DNA of 64,000 nucleotides. Origin: Chloroflexota bacterium. Its GTDB lineage: Bacteria > Chloroflexota > Dormibacteria > Dormibacterales > Dormibacteraceae. The notes beneath the pieces were generated by a model. That model searched no databases. It was given only the letters and a program-made list of their open reading frames with translations, and was not told where the DNA came from. The stretch lies in the NCBI GenBank assembly GCA_005880695.1, contig VBGR01000061.1, positions 1 through 64,000 on the forward strand, written 5' to 3'. Numbering within the stretch: the first letter of the stretch is position 1; each line of letters starts with the position of its first letter. Of the stretch, positions 33,859 to 42,240 are shown piece after piece. Both the position numbers and the translations under genes were made by a program.

Positions 33859-35116
33859 CGGCACGGTTCGCGCGCGCCGGGAGGCGGCCGCCCAGCGGCG
33901 GGGCGGGTTTGTCTTTTTGGGCGGCCTGGCGGCCCTGCTGCTGCTCGCCGCCGCCATCAACGTCAACTTCGGCCTCCCCTTCAACCTGAGCCTCTGGCCG
34001 CCGGGCCAGGACTACACGCTGCAAGCCAACTTCAAGGACGCCAACGGCCTCATCAAGGGGGCCGACGTGGTCATCGCCGGCCATCCTGTCGGCCAGGTCA
34101 CCGACGTGACGGCCGACGGCAGCCAGGCGCGCGTCACGATGCGGCTGAGCCAGCAGTACACACCGGTGCACAAGGGCACCATCGCCCGCATCCGCTACTC
34201 GACGTTGCTGGCGCAGAAGTACGTCGAGCTGCAGCCGGTGTCGGGTGCCGAGACCATCAAGAGCGGGACGACCATCCCCAGCACGGACACCATCACGCCT
34301 GTCGACTTCGACCAGTTCCTCTCTGCGCTCGACCCGCAGACCAGGGCCAGGCTCCAGACCGTGATCCAGCAGGGCGGCGGGAGCGTGGAGGGCCGGCAGG
34401 GCGACATCGCCGACTTGCTCGACAACCTGAACGGCCTCTCCCGGGAGTCCCGGGGCGGGCTTTCAACCATCCAGGCGCACGATGGTTCCCTGGACGGCAT
34501 CATCGTCAACCTCTCGATCACCAGCGACCGGCTCGACCAGAGCCGCCAGAACCTCGGCGAGCTGATCCAGAACGCCAACGACGTGAACGCCACGATCGAC
34601 AGCCAGCAGCTCGCGCTCCTCGGCTTGATCCACCACCTGGCCGACCTGATGGCAGACTTCAACGCGACGCTCGACGGCAACGAGCAGAACCTGCACCAGA
34701 CGGTCGTCATGCTCGACCCGCTGGTGGGTCGCTTGAACGTCACCTTCGACACGCTGCATGGCTACATGGCGCCCAACCTGGCCCTCTTCCAGCAGGGCAT
34801 CTCGGTCCTCGGTACGGAGGGCGAAAGTGCCATCCACCAGCGCGACGCCAACGGCAACTACCTGCGGCAGTTCGCTGTCTTCGACTCCGCCTGCGACAGC
34901 CTCAACAACCCGCGGAATCCCGATTGCGGCAACGGCGCCAACCCGGACCGCAAATCGAGCGCGTCCCCGCAGCCTTCGTCAGGCTCGCCTTCTTCGCCGG
35001 GCGCCGCGAGCCCGGACTCGCCCACGCCATCACCGTCGTCTTCGCCATCGTCTTCGCCCACGCCGTCGCCGTCGCCCAGCTGCGACCCGCTGCTGGCGCT
35101 CGTAGGCAAGTGCTGA
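33848..35116 (+). CDS. Mce-family (MlaD-domain) protein 6
   Basis: 422 aa: basic N-terminus, TM helix at about 18-38, MlaD domain (LQANFKDANGLIKGADVVIAGHPVG), helical region, then a Pro/Ser-rich segment and the tail CDPLLALVGKC. TTG 33848 is the only suitable start in frame and overlaps the previous gene by 11 nt. It completes a set of six as in actinobacterial mceA-F. Confidence 0.9.
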   Translation: MAASGTVRARREAAAQRRGGFVFLGGLAALLLLAAAINVNFGLPFNLSLWPPGQDYTLQANFKDANGLIKGADVVIAGHPVGQVTDVTADGSQARVTMRLSQQYTPVHKGTIARIRYSTLLAQKYVELQPVSGAETIKSGTTIPSTDTITPVDFDQFLSALDPQTRARLQTVIQQGGGSVEGRQGDIADLLDNLNGLSRESRGGLSTIQAHDGSLDGIIVNLSITSDRLDQSRQNLGELIQNANDVNATIDSQQLALLGLIHHLADLMADFNATLDGNEQNLHQTVVMLDPLVGRLNVTFDTLHGYMAPNLALFQQGISVLGTEGESAIHQRDANGNYLRQFAVFDSACDSLNNPRNPDCGNGANPDRKSSASPQPSSGSPSSPGAASPDSPTPSPSSSPSSSPTPSPSPSCDPLLALVGKC

Positions 35117-35120
35117 CGGG

Positions 35121-37649
35121 GTGGAGATAGCGGCGCGCGCCCGCCGTCCCGCGGGTAACCGGAGCTTCACCATCGCGACCCTTACCCGCCGGCCCGCAGC
35201 CGTCCTTGCCATCGCGGCCGTGCTCACCGCTGTGCTGGCGCTGGGCTTTGTCACCTACAAGCCGCTGGGCCTGCAGGGCCTGCAGACCGACGCCAGCGTC
35301 GACCTGCTCGCCGACCCCGGCTCGCCCGCGTTCGCCGACCAGGTTCTCTTCGCCAACAGCTTCGGCGCCGACCCGCTGGTGATCGAGGTCGAGGCCCAGC
35401 CGGGCAAGGACCTCCTGACAGGCGACCATTTCATCGGGCTGGCGGCTCTCGAGGGCGACATCGCCGGCAGGCCCGGCGTGAAGAAGGTCTACGGACCGGG
35501 CACCGTGGTCAACGAGCTGGCGCTGGAGGTCACCAAGCGGGGGCTGGAGACCTGCGCGGTCGAGGCCCAGACCGCCCAGGCCCAGGCCGTGAAGGACGCC
35601 GCGGCGCAGGGAAAGTCCCAGACCGACCAGGCCAAAGCCGGCCAGGCCGCCTTCGACACCGCCGCTCGGGCCTGTGCTCAACGGCTGGCGGCGCAGTATC
35701 CGACGCTCGGCCTGCCTGCCCTCAACAACCCGGCTTTCATCGGCGAGGTCCTGCTCGAGCCGGGCGGCGCCACGACCCGGCCCTACTGGACCTGGGCGCT
35801 GCCCGACCCAAGGCACGCCTTGATCACGGTCCGGCTGGACCGGCACGCCACGCTCTCGCAGGTCCGCGCGGTGCTGGCCCGCGTCGACAAGGCCCGCCAC
35901 AAGCCGGCGGCCGCCAGGGCTGCCACCCCCAGCGCCCCGCCGGGCGCCCCGACGCCCACCACCTCGAGTGCCGCCGGCCTCTCCACCAGTGGCGACCTCT
36001 CCGACCTCAAGCTGACCGCCTCCGGGTCGCCGGTGCTGGCCGCTTCGCTGGCGGACGCGGTCCAGGTGGCTCTACTCCGCCTCCTGCCCGTGACCCTGCT
36101 GGTCATGCTGGCCGTCAGCTTCCTCGTGCTGCGGGTGCCGCTCCGGCTGCTGGTCGTCCCGCTGGCGGCGCTGGCCGCCTTCTGGACGGCGGGCGCGGCG
36201 GGACTCCTCCGGCTGCCCTTCACGCCCGCCACACTGGCCGTTCTTCCGATCGTGCTCGGCCTCTCGACTGACTACACCCTGCAGGCTTTGAACCGCCTCG
36301 CCGACGAGGAAGGCGGGCCGGTGGGCCGGGTCACCCGGACGGCGGCGGCGATCCTACCGCCGACCGCGATCGCGGCGCTGGCGACCATCGTCGGCGTGCT
36401 CGCGTTCGCCCTCTCACCGATCCCGCTGGTTCGCCAGTTCGCGCTCTTCCTGGCCATCGGCGTGGTCATGGCCTACCTGGCCGGTGTGCTGGTCGGGATC
36501 CCGCTCTTCGCCCTGGTTCTCTCGAGCGAGCTGCGCCGATTCCTGGCCAGGCCCACTCCCAAGCCGAGCTGGCCGCTGCTGGCGCGGCTCGGCCGGGCGC
36601 CGCTGCCGCTCGTCCTCCCCTTGCTGCTGGCCGGCGCCCTCGGTTGGGCCGCGCTCCCGGCCGTCCAGGTCGAGACCGACCCGATCAAGCTGATGCCGGC
36701 AGGCAGCGCCGCGGTCGCCGACGCCGACTACGTCCGCCGCAGCGTCGGCCTGGCCGGGGAGCTGGACCTGGTCCTGCTGGGGCCGGCGGTGGCCTCGCCC
36801 GAGGCGATCGCCTGGCTCGACAACGCGACCGGCCAGGCGGTCAAGGCGGACGGGTCGGCGATCAAGCCGGAAACGAGCCTGGCGAGCTTCCTCAAGGCTT
36901 TCAACCAGGGCAACCTCCCCGACCGCAACCTGACCGAGCAGATCCTCCAGCGGCTCCCGCCCTACTTCACGGGCGCCGTCCTCGACACCAAGACCGGGGC
37001 TTCCAGATCTGTCTTCGCGCTGACGCGCTTCACATCGGTCCAGGAGGACGGCCGCCTGGTTGCGGGTCTGCGCGGCGTGGACAAGCCGCCGCCCGGCTAC
37101 CGTGCCTACCCGGCTGGTCTCTCGGTCGTGGCCTCCGATTCCCTAGCCCAGCTTCGCGCCGACGAGCTCCGGCTGAACCTGCTCGCGCTGGGGTTGGTCC
37201 TGCTGGTGGTGGGCATCGCCTATCGCCGGCCACTGACCGCGCTGCTGGCCGTGGTGCCTGCCTTCGCCGCGGCGGGCTGGGCGACCGGCACGCTCTACCT
37301 GAGCCACCAGCCCGCGAGCCCGATCACGATCCTGCTGGCCGGGGTGGTGGTGGCCTTCGCGACCGAGTTCAGTGTGCTCTGGCTCGCTCGCTACGCCGCG
37401 GAGCTGAAGGCCGGGGCGACGGCCGCCGCAGCCGCGGCTCTTGCTTCGACCCGCGTCGGCCCGGCCATCGTCGCCTCGGCGCTGGCGCTGGGTCTCGGGT
37501 TCGGGGTGCTGGCGGTGTCGGACGTGCCGATGGTCCGGGACTTCGGCCTCTGGAGCGCCGCCGACCTGTTCCTCGCCACCGCTGCCGTTCTGGTCCTGCT
37601 GCCGCCCCTGGCGCGGCGCTTCCTGAGGCCCGCCGTCACGACTACCTAG
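35121..37649 (+). CDS. MmpL/RND-family lipid transporter
   Basis: 842 aa with about 12 helices in two halves and two large extracytoplasmic loops. Each half has the MMPL pattern, including VLPIVLGLSTDYTLQ and ILLAGVVVAFATEFSVLWLARY. GTG 35121 is 4 nt after the last Mce stop, so it is the last gene of the operon. It probably exports or moves lipids together with the Mce importer. The first loop has a coiled-coil-like Ala/Gln-rich part (about 140-190). Confidence 0.88.
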   Translation: MEIAARARRPAGNRSFTIATLTRRPAAVLAIAAVLTAVLALGFVTYKPLGLQGLQTDASVDLLADPGSPAFADQVLFANSFGADPLVIEVEAQPGKDLLTGDHFIGLAALEGDIAGRPGVKKVYGPGTVVNELALEVTKRGLETCAVEAQTAQAQAVKDAAAQGKSQTDQAKAGQAAFDTAARACAQRLAAQYPTLGLPALNNPAFIGEVLLEPGGATTRPYWTWALPDPRHALITVRLDRHATLSQVRAVLARVDKARHKPAAARAATPSAPPGAPTPTTSSAAGLSTSGDLSDLKLTASGSPVLAASLADAVQVALLRLLPVTLLVMLAVSFLVLRVPLRLLVVPLAALAAFWTAGAAGLLRLPFTPATLAVLPIVLGLSTDYTLQALNRLADEEGGPVGRVTRTAAAILPPTAIAALATIVGVLAFALSPIPLVRQFALFLAIGVVMAYLAGVLVGIPLFALVLSSELRRFLARPTPKPSWPLLARLGRAPLPLVLPLLLAGALGWAALPAVQVETDPIKLMPAGSAAVADADYVRRSVGLAGELDLVLLGPAVASPEAIAWLDNATGQAVKADGSAIKPETSLASFLKAFNQGNLPDRNLTEQILQRLPPYFTGAVLDTKTGASRSVFALTRFTSVQEDGRLVAGLRGVDKPPPGYRAYPAGLSVVASDSLAQLRADELRLNLLALGLVLLVVGIAYRRPLTALLAVVPAFAAAGWATGTLYLSHQPASPITILLAGVVVAFATEFSVLWLARYAAELKAGATAAAAAALASTRVGPAIVASALALGLGFGVLAVSDVPMVRDFGLWSAADLFLATAAVLVLLPPLARRFLRPAVTTT

Positions 37650-37736
37650 GACTTCCACACCCAACCCCCTTGCCCTCGCTGCGGCGTGTCCAGCGGGGGC
37701 GGGGGCCATTGGGGGGCCCTCGGCCGCCGTTCCGCA

Positions 37737-37792
37737 CGTTTGGCGTCAGCCGCGCGCTTCGACCTCCCTGATTTCGCGCGTTTGGCGTCAGC
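37737..37792. repeat. 14-nt direct repeat CGTTTGGCGTCAGC
   Basis: Identical copies at 37737-37750 and 37779-37792, 42 nt apart, both preceded by GC-N. They lie between the convergent ends of mmpL and the AI-2E-family gene. No gene is seen in 37650-37798. Confidence 0.5.
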
Positions 37793-37798
37793 AGGGCC

Positions 37799-38908
37799 CT
37801 ACGGGGCTACGGGCTCGCGTTTGCGGCGCGGCATCCGGAAGGTGAGGCCGCCCCGCTTGACGATCACCGGCTCGCCCCGCCAGCTCTTGAGCCCCGCCGA
37901 GATCAGGACACTCGCGGCGGATGCCGCGGGGAGCGCGAAAAGCGCGCCGATGATTCCGCCCAGGTCGGATCCGATGACCAGCGCCAGGATCGCAGCCACG
38001 GGGTGCAGCCCCACCGCGCCGCCGCTGATGCGAGGCGCCAGGATGTTGTTCTCGACGAACTGCGTCGCCAGGAAGAAGATCAGCACCCAGACCACCAGTG
38101 GGAAGGGCTGGAAAGCGGCGATGAGGAGCGCGGGCAGGGCGGCCAGGATGGGGCCGACCATCGGGACCAGCTCAAAGAAAAAGGCGAGAACCGCGATGAC
38201 TATCGGGTAAGGCACGCCGAGCAACCAGCAGCCGACGCCGGAGATCACGGCGATGATCAGAGCCATCGTCAGCTGGCCGCGGATGTAGCCGCCAAGGACC
38301 TGGCTGATGGTCTCTTCTAAGAACTGCACGCGCTGGCGCTGCTCGCCAGGCACCAGATAGCCGAAGGCGTCGCGGATGCGCTTGCCGTCCACCATGAACC
38401 AGTAGGCGAGCAGCAGGATCAGCGCCACGTCAACCAGGGCGCGGGCAGCGACCGCCACCACCGAGATGGCCTGCAGCACGATCTCGCGCAAGCCGCTGCC
38501 GACATAGCTGAAGACCGTGCCTTGCGCCTGGTTGGGCGGCGGCAGCTGGATGCCGACCGACGCCGCCTGGGCATTGAGCCATTGGTCGGAGCGTTCGAAA
38601 TACGTGGGCAGGCGGACGAAGAGCTCGTGCGACTGGAAGACGAGCGGTGCTAGCAGGAAGTAGGCCAGGCCGCCTACGACGAGGGCCCCGATGATGTAGC
38701 TCAAGAGGGCCGCCACAACCCGCGGCATGAAGCGCTCCAACCGGGACAGAACCGGCTCCAGGGCGTATGCGATGACGACGGCGAGCAGCACGATCACGAT
38801 CGGCCGCATGATGTGGCCCAGGACCCAGAGGAGCGTCCCCAGGAGAACCAGGCCGGCGAGGATCACGATGGCCTGGTCGCGACGCTTCGCCCAATTCCAA
38901 TCTGACAT
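37799..38908 (-). CDS. AI-2E/UPF0118-family membrane transporter
   Basis: 369 aa with about eight helices; the late helices with GPILAALPALLIAAF and the region VENNILAPRISGG are typical of the PF01594 family. Members export diverse small molecules or act as Na+/H+ antiporters, so the AI-2 label is not a functional claim. It lies 16 nt downstream of the DNA ligase gene on the same strand. Confidence 0.88.
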   Translation of the reverse strand: MSDWNWAKRRDQAIVILAGLVLLGTLLWVLGHIMRPIVIVLLAVVIAYALEPVLSRLERFMPRVVAALLSYIIGALVVGGLAYFLLAPLVFQSHELFVRLPTYFERSDQWLNAQAASVGIQLPPPNQAQGTVFSYVGSGLREIVLQAISVVAVAARALVDVALILLLAYWFMVDGKRIRDAFGYLVPGEQRQRVQFLEETISQVLGGYIRGQLTMALIIAVISGVGCWLLGVPYPIVIAVLAFFFELVPMVGPILAALPALLIAAFQPFPLVVWVLIFFLATQFVENNILAPRISGGAVGLHPVAAILALVIGSDLGGIIGALFALPAASAASVLISAGLKSWRGEPVIVKRGGLTFRMPRRKREPVAP

Positions 38909-38924
38909 CGCTGCTAACAGAGAA

Positions 38925-40388
38925 TTATCTGCTGGCGATGTATTGTTCGCGAACCACGTCCTTGGCCGGCTTGTCGTTGCGCAGGCCCTTGAAGGAGGGA
39001 TGTCGCATCTGCCCGGTGCGAGTCCACTCGGTGAACTCCACCTCCCCGACCAGCTCCGGCTCGCTGAAGATGGCGCCCTTCGGCGGTGGCGGCTCGGCGG
39101 TTGTGAAGGGCGAGGAGTCGCGGCGCAGCGGCCTGAGCTTGGCCTCGAGCTCCTCCAGCATGCGATCGGTGAAGCCGGTCCCGACCTTGCCCGCGTAGAC
39201 GAGGTCCCCGTTTCGGTGATAGCCGATCAGCAGCGACCCGATCCGCCCCTCGCGGTGGCCCTCACCCGGCAACCAGCCCCCGATGACGACCTCCTGGCGG
39301 AGGTGGTTCTTGATCTTGAGCCAGGCGTCGGAGCGGCGGGCGGGGTGGTAGGCGCTGTCGAGCCGCTTTGCCATGATCCCCTCCATCTCCAGCTTGCGGC
39401 TGGCCTCTCGCATGGTCTCGCCCTCGCCTGCCTGGTAAGGCGGGACCTGCCAGAACTTCCCTTTCAGCTGCAGCCCTTCCAGCAGACGGCGGCGCTCCGT
39501 GTAGGCGAGCGGCATCGTCGGGTGGCCGTCCAAAAAGAGGAGGTCGAAGATCACGTAGGCGACCGGGACGGTCTGCATCTTTCGCTTGATGTCGCGCTCG
39601 TTGACGAGGCCCATCCGCTCCTGGAGGCGCTCGAAGCTCGGCCGGCCCTTCTCGTTCACGGCGATGACCTCGCCGTCGAGGATCATCTCCTGCGCGCCGA
39701 CGGCCTCGCCCAGGGCCCGCAGCTCGGGGTAGCGGAAGGTGACGTCCTCCAGGCTCCGGCTCAGCAATCGGAGGCGCCCGCCTGAGAGGTAGGCGACGGC
39801 TCTGATGCCGTCCCACTTGTACTCGAACCCGTAGCGTTCCTGGTCCCGCGGCAGGTCGGGTGCGAGCTTCGCGGTCATGGGGACGATGCGGTCGGGCATG
39901 GGCTCGCGGCCGGGATCCTGGGGCGGGTCCATGCGGTGGATCATCCAGTCCTTGCCGCGCGTCTGGAAGAGGACGTAGCGACCTTGCACCCGCTTGCCGT
40001 GGAGGACGACCATCACCTCGCGATCGGACCATTTGAGGGTTTCGTAGGTGCCCTCGTCCCAGATCGTGACGCGGCCGGCGCCGTAGCTGCCTTCGGGGAT
40101 CTCGCCGTGGAAGTCGATGTAGGAGAGCGGATGGTCTTCCACGTGGACCGCCAGGTGGTTCTGCTTCGGGTCCGGGGGGATGCCGCGAGGGACGGCCCAG
40201 GAGACCAGCACGCCGTCGCGCTCGAGCCGGAAATCCCAGTGCAGGCGGGTGGCGTGGTGCTGCTGGACGACGAAGCGCGGCAGCTTGGTCGGCTTGGCCT
40301 TTTTCGCCTCGCCCGAAGGCTCGGGTGTTTTCTTAAAGTCCCGCTTCTTCGCGTACTCAGCCAGCTGGGGTGCTGGCGGTCTGGGCAT
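38925..40388 (-). CDS. ligD: LigD-type DNA ligase with 3'-phosphoesterase domain
   Basis: 487 aa. Residues about 1-160 form the phosphoesterase domain (QQHHATRLHWDFRLE, HVEDHPLSYIDFHGEIPEGSYGAG). The ATP-dependent ligase domain starts near 190 with motif I EYKWDGIRA and ends in an OB-fold. The primase-polymerase domain of full LigD is absent, and no Ku gene is in the window. It likely repairs DNA ends with damaged 3' termini. The upstream spacer holds two copies of the hairpin repeat. Confidence 0.92.
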   Translation of the reverse strand: MPRPPAPQLAEYAKKRDFKKTPEPSGEAKKAKPTKLPRFVVQQHHATRLHWDFRLERDGVLVSWAVPRGIPPDPKQNHLAVHVEDHPLSYIDFHGEIPEGSYGAGRVTIWDEGTYETLKWSDREVMVVLHGKRVQGRYVLFQTRGKDWMIHRMDPPQDPGREPMPDRIVPMTAKLAPDLPRDQERYGFEYKWDGIRAVAYLSGGRLRLLSRSLEDVTFRYPELRALGEAVGAQEMILDGEVIAVNEKGRPSFERLQERMGLVNERDIKRKMQTVPVAYVIFDLLFLDGHPTMPLAYTERRRLLEGLQLKGKFWQVPPYQAGEGETMREASRKLEMEGIMAKRLDSAYHPARRSDAWLKIKNHLRQEVVIGGWLPGEGHREGRIGSLLIGYHRNGDLVYAGKVGTGFTDRMLEELEAKLRPLRRDSSPFTTAEPPPPKGAIFSEPELVGEVEFTEWTRTGQMRHPSFKGLRNDKPAKDVVREQYIASR

Positions 40389-40400
40389 AGCTTGAATTTA

Positions 40401-40468
40401 ATTGGAGCGGCGCACTCGCGCCGCCCGCCGCGCGCTGCGGCGCGCGGGCCTAAAAGGAAGGGCCTTTA
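40401..40468. repeat. Hairpin repeat family, copy 1
   Basis: About 68 nt. Stem 1 GCGGCGC at 40407-40413 and GCGCCGC at 40418-40424 around ACTC, then stem 2 CCGCGCGC/GCGCGCGG around TGCG, then GGAAGGGCCTTTA. Stem 1 differs from the other copies by paired changes. It lies in the 242-nt gene-free spacer upstream of ligD. Confidence 0.8.
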
Positions 40469-40506
40469 TGCGCTTCTTCGGGATGAGGGCGGCTTGATCT
40501 GACCCT

Positions 40507-40574
40507 ATTGGAGCGGGCCACTCGGCCCGCCTGCCGCGCGCTGCGGCGCGCGGGCCTATGAGGAAGGGCCTTTA
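40507..40574. repeat. Hairpin repeat family, copy 2
   Basis: Stem 1 is GCGGGCC (40513-40519) and GGCCCGC (40524-40530) around ACTC; stem 2 and the GGAAGGGCCTTTA tail match copy 1. It lies between ligD and the alkyltransferase gene. Confidence 0.85.
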
Positions 40575-40630
40575 AGTTCCTTTAACCGGGTTCGACGCGC
40601 AACGTTACGATCGGAAGAGGCCCTCTCCGC

Positions 40631-41356
40631 TTAGGCGGCGAGGGCGGGGCGGCAGACCTTGCAGGGCCGGTAGCCCGCCGCGAAAGCCTCCCGCTCCGAC
40701 CCGAAGCCGACCCGGTGACGCTCCTGCACACGCCGAGCGTGGCTGCAGGTGGGAAAGCAGAAGATGTGCGTCGTGTCGCTGCCGTGGTAGCGCACGCCGC
40801 GCCGCGCCCAGGCCTCGATTGCGTCAGGGTCGGCGCCTTCGAGGCGCAGGATCTGCTTCTTCGCCTCCGGGCCGCCCATGCCGTAGTTGCCGATCACGCC
40901 GTCCGAGCGGACCACACGGTGGCAGGGGATGAAGTACGGGATCGGGTTGTTGGCGAGCGCGGTGCCGACCGCGCGGACCGCCGCCGGCCGTCCGATCTCG
41001 CGGGCCACCCAGCCGTACGACCGCACCTGGCCGCGCGGGATCTGCGCTGTCTTGAGCAGCACGTCGCGCTCGAACGGCGTCAGGCCGCGGAGGTCGAACC
41101 GGAGCTTGCGGACGAGGTGCTCGGGGACCGCGTCGACACGCTTCAGCGGGCGCCCCATCCGGCGTCCGAACCAGAGCTCGAAGTCGTCGGACCGGCCGGC
41201 TCGGTTGACTGCCGAGATGCCGCCGGCGTTGAAAGCGACCAGCAGCCGTCCCATCTCGCTATCGATCTCCGCGTAAGCGTCTCCCAGCAGGCTCAGCCTC
41301 AAGGACTCGGGCGCGCGGACGTCGCCCAGGTTGCGCAGCTCGGCCGTCAGATTCAT
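40631..41356 (-). CDS. O6-alkylguanine-DNA alkyltransferase with C-terminal Ada-like zinc domain
   Basis: 241 aa. The alkyltransferase domain spans about 30-175 with helix-turn-helix and active-site IPCHRVV (Cys145). A second part (about 180-238) resembles the Ada N-terminal zinc domain: Cys200, Cys204, Cys232 and Cys235 in HIFCFPTC and GYRPCKVCRP. In Ada that domain comes first and is followed by AraC; here the order is reversed and AraC is missing. The gene is coupled by ATGA to the ECF sigma factor upstream, suggesting alkylation-linked control. Confidence 0.88.
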   Translation of the reverse strand: MNLTAELRNLGDVRAPESLRLSLLGDAYAEIDSEMGRLLVAFNAGGISAVNRAGRSDDFELWFGRRMGRPLKRVDAVPEHLVRKLRFDLRGLTPFERDVLLKTAQIPRGQVRSYGWVAREIGRPAAVRAVGTALANNPIPYFIPCHRVVRSDGVIGNYGMGGPEAKKQILRLEGADPDAIEAWARRGVRYHGSDTTHIFCFPTCSHARRVQERHRVGFGSEREAFAAGYRPCKVCRPALAA

Positions 41357-41817
41357 GACTCGATCTCCTTTCGCAGCAGGGCCAGTCCCCGGTGGACGTC
41401 GGATTTGACGGTCCCTTCCGGCCTGCCCAGCAGGTTCGCGATCTCGTTGTATGGGAAACCCTGGACGTGGTGGAGGACGACTGCCTCGCGGTAGCGGCGG
41501 GGGAGGGCGGTGACCAGCGCGCGCAGCTCGGACGTTTCCGCGTGGCCGTTGCGACTCGGCTCTGGGACGCTCTCGAGCGGCACCGTGTCACGATGCGCCC
41601 GCAGGCGGTTCCTAAAGACGTTCAGCGCGATCCGATGCAGCCAGGCGCTGGCCTGCAGCTCCTGCCGGCGCTCCTCGTCCCAGCCGGTAAGCGCCTTGTG
41701 GGCCCTGAGGAAGGCCTCCTGGGCGATCTCTTCCGCGTCGGCCGGGTTACCGCAAAGGTTCAGGGCGAACCCGAAGATGCGGTGCTGGTAAGTGTCCACG
41801 AGTTGCTCGAAGGTCAT
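41353..41817 (-). CDS. ECF-type RNA polymerase sigma factor
   Basis: 154 aa. Region 2 (about 1-70: LVDTYQHRIFGFALNLCGNPADAEEIAQEAFLRA) and region 4 (about 95-150: LPRRYREAVVLHHVQGFPYNEIANLLGRPEGTVKSDVHRGLALLR) are intact. No anti-sigma gene adjoins it; the next gene, overlapping by ATGA, is the alkyltransferase with Ada-like zinc domain. It may control DNA-alkylation or related stress genes. Confidence 0.93.
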   Translation of the reverse strand: MTFEQLVDTYQHRIFGFALNLCGNPADAEEIAQEAFLRAHKALTGWDEERRQELQASAWLHRIALNVFRNRLRAHRDTVPLESVPEPSRNGHAETSELRALVTALPRRYREAVVLHHVQGFPYNEIANLLGRPEGTVKSDVHRGLALLRKEIES

Positions 41818-41933
41818 CCTCTCGTGCAGTTGAACACGCGGGCGGGGAGGAGGGTTGCAAGCATTGGGGACTGCCCTTGGACTGTCGCTTCGCCGCCTGG
41901 TACGAGGCCTGGAATGGGTGCTGATCTTTTCTT

Positions 41934-42001
41934 ATTGGAGCGGGCCACTCGGCCCGCCTGCCGCGCGCTGCGGCGCGCGAGCCTGCAAGGAAGGGCCTCT
42001 A
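41934..42001. repeat. Hairpin repeat family, copy 3
   Basis: Same stem 1 (GCGGGCC-ACTC-GGCCCGC) and stem 2 as copy 2, with a G-to-A change at the base of stem 2. The preceding 47 nt (from 41887) are also duplicated before copy 4. Confidence 0.85.
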
Positions 42002-42091
42002 CGAACCTAAACCGGGTCCTGCGAATCTAGCTCGTTGACTTGGTGCTTCGCCGCCTGGTACGAGGCCTGGAATGGGTCCTGATCTTTTCTT

Positions 42092-42159
42092 ATTTGGAGC
42101 GGGCCACTCGGCCCGCCTGCCGCGCGCTGCGGCGCGCGAGCCTGTCAGGAAGGGCCTTT
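42092..42159. repeat. Hairpin repeat family, copy 4
   Basis: Stem 1 as in copies 2 and 3, with the GGAAGGGCC tail ending TTTC. With its 47-nt 5' flank it repeats 41887-42001 at a distance of 158 nt, so copies 3 and 4 arose by local duplication. Confidence 0.85.
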
Positions 42160-42206
42160 CCGAACTTAAACCTGGCCCCACGCGTCGTGCTCCTTGAGCT
42201 CATGGT

Positions 42207-42236
42207 TTGAAATCTGGGTGAGTGTGTAATTATGTA
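42207..42236 (+). promoter_or_regulatory. Putative promoter of the 42.2-kb operon, possibly leaderless
   Basis: TTGAAA at 42207-42212 lies 18 nt before TATGTA at 42231-42236, with TAATTA as an alternative -10 at 42228-42233. Transcription would start near the ATG at 42241, implying little or no leader; no ribosome site is visible. Confidence 0.35.
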
Positions 42237-42240
42237 ATTC

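Larger units (their letters stand above)
41818..42240. other. 423-nt divergent intergenic region
   Basis: No gene is seen. It holds a tandem 115-nt duplication (41887-42001 and 42045-42159) whose 3' parts are copies 3 and 4 of the hairpin repeat, and a candidate promoter close to the start at 42241. Confidence 0.6.

Noticed and set aside
37799-38908. Claim of AI-2 quorum signalling
   Set aside because: The family name is historical; no luxS or AI-2 genes are in the window.
40401-42159. CRISPR array
   Set aside because: Only four widely spaced units, no regular unique spacers and no cas genes.
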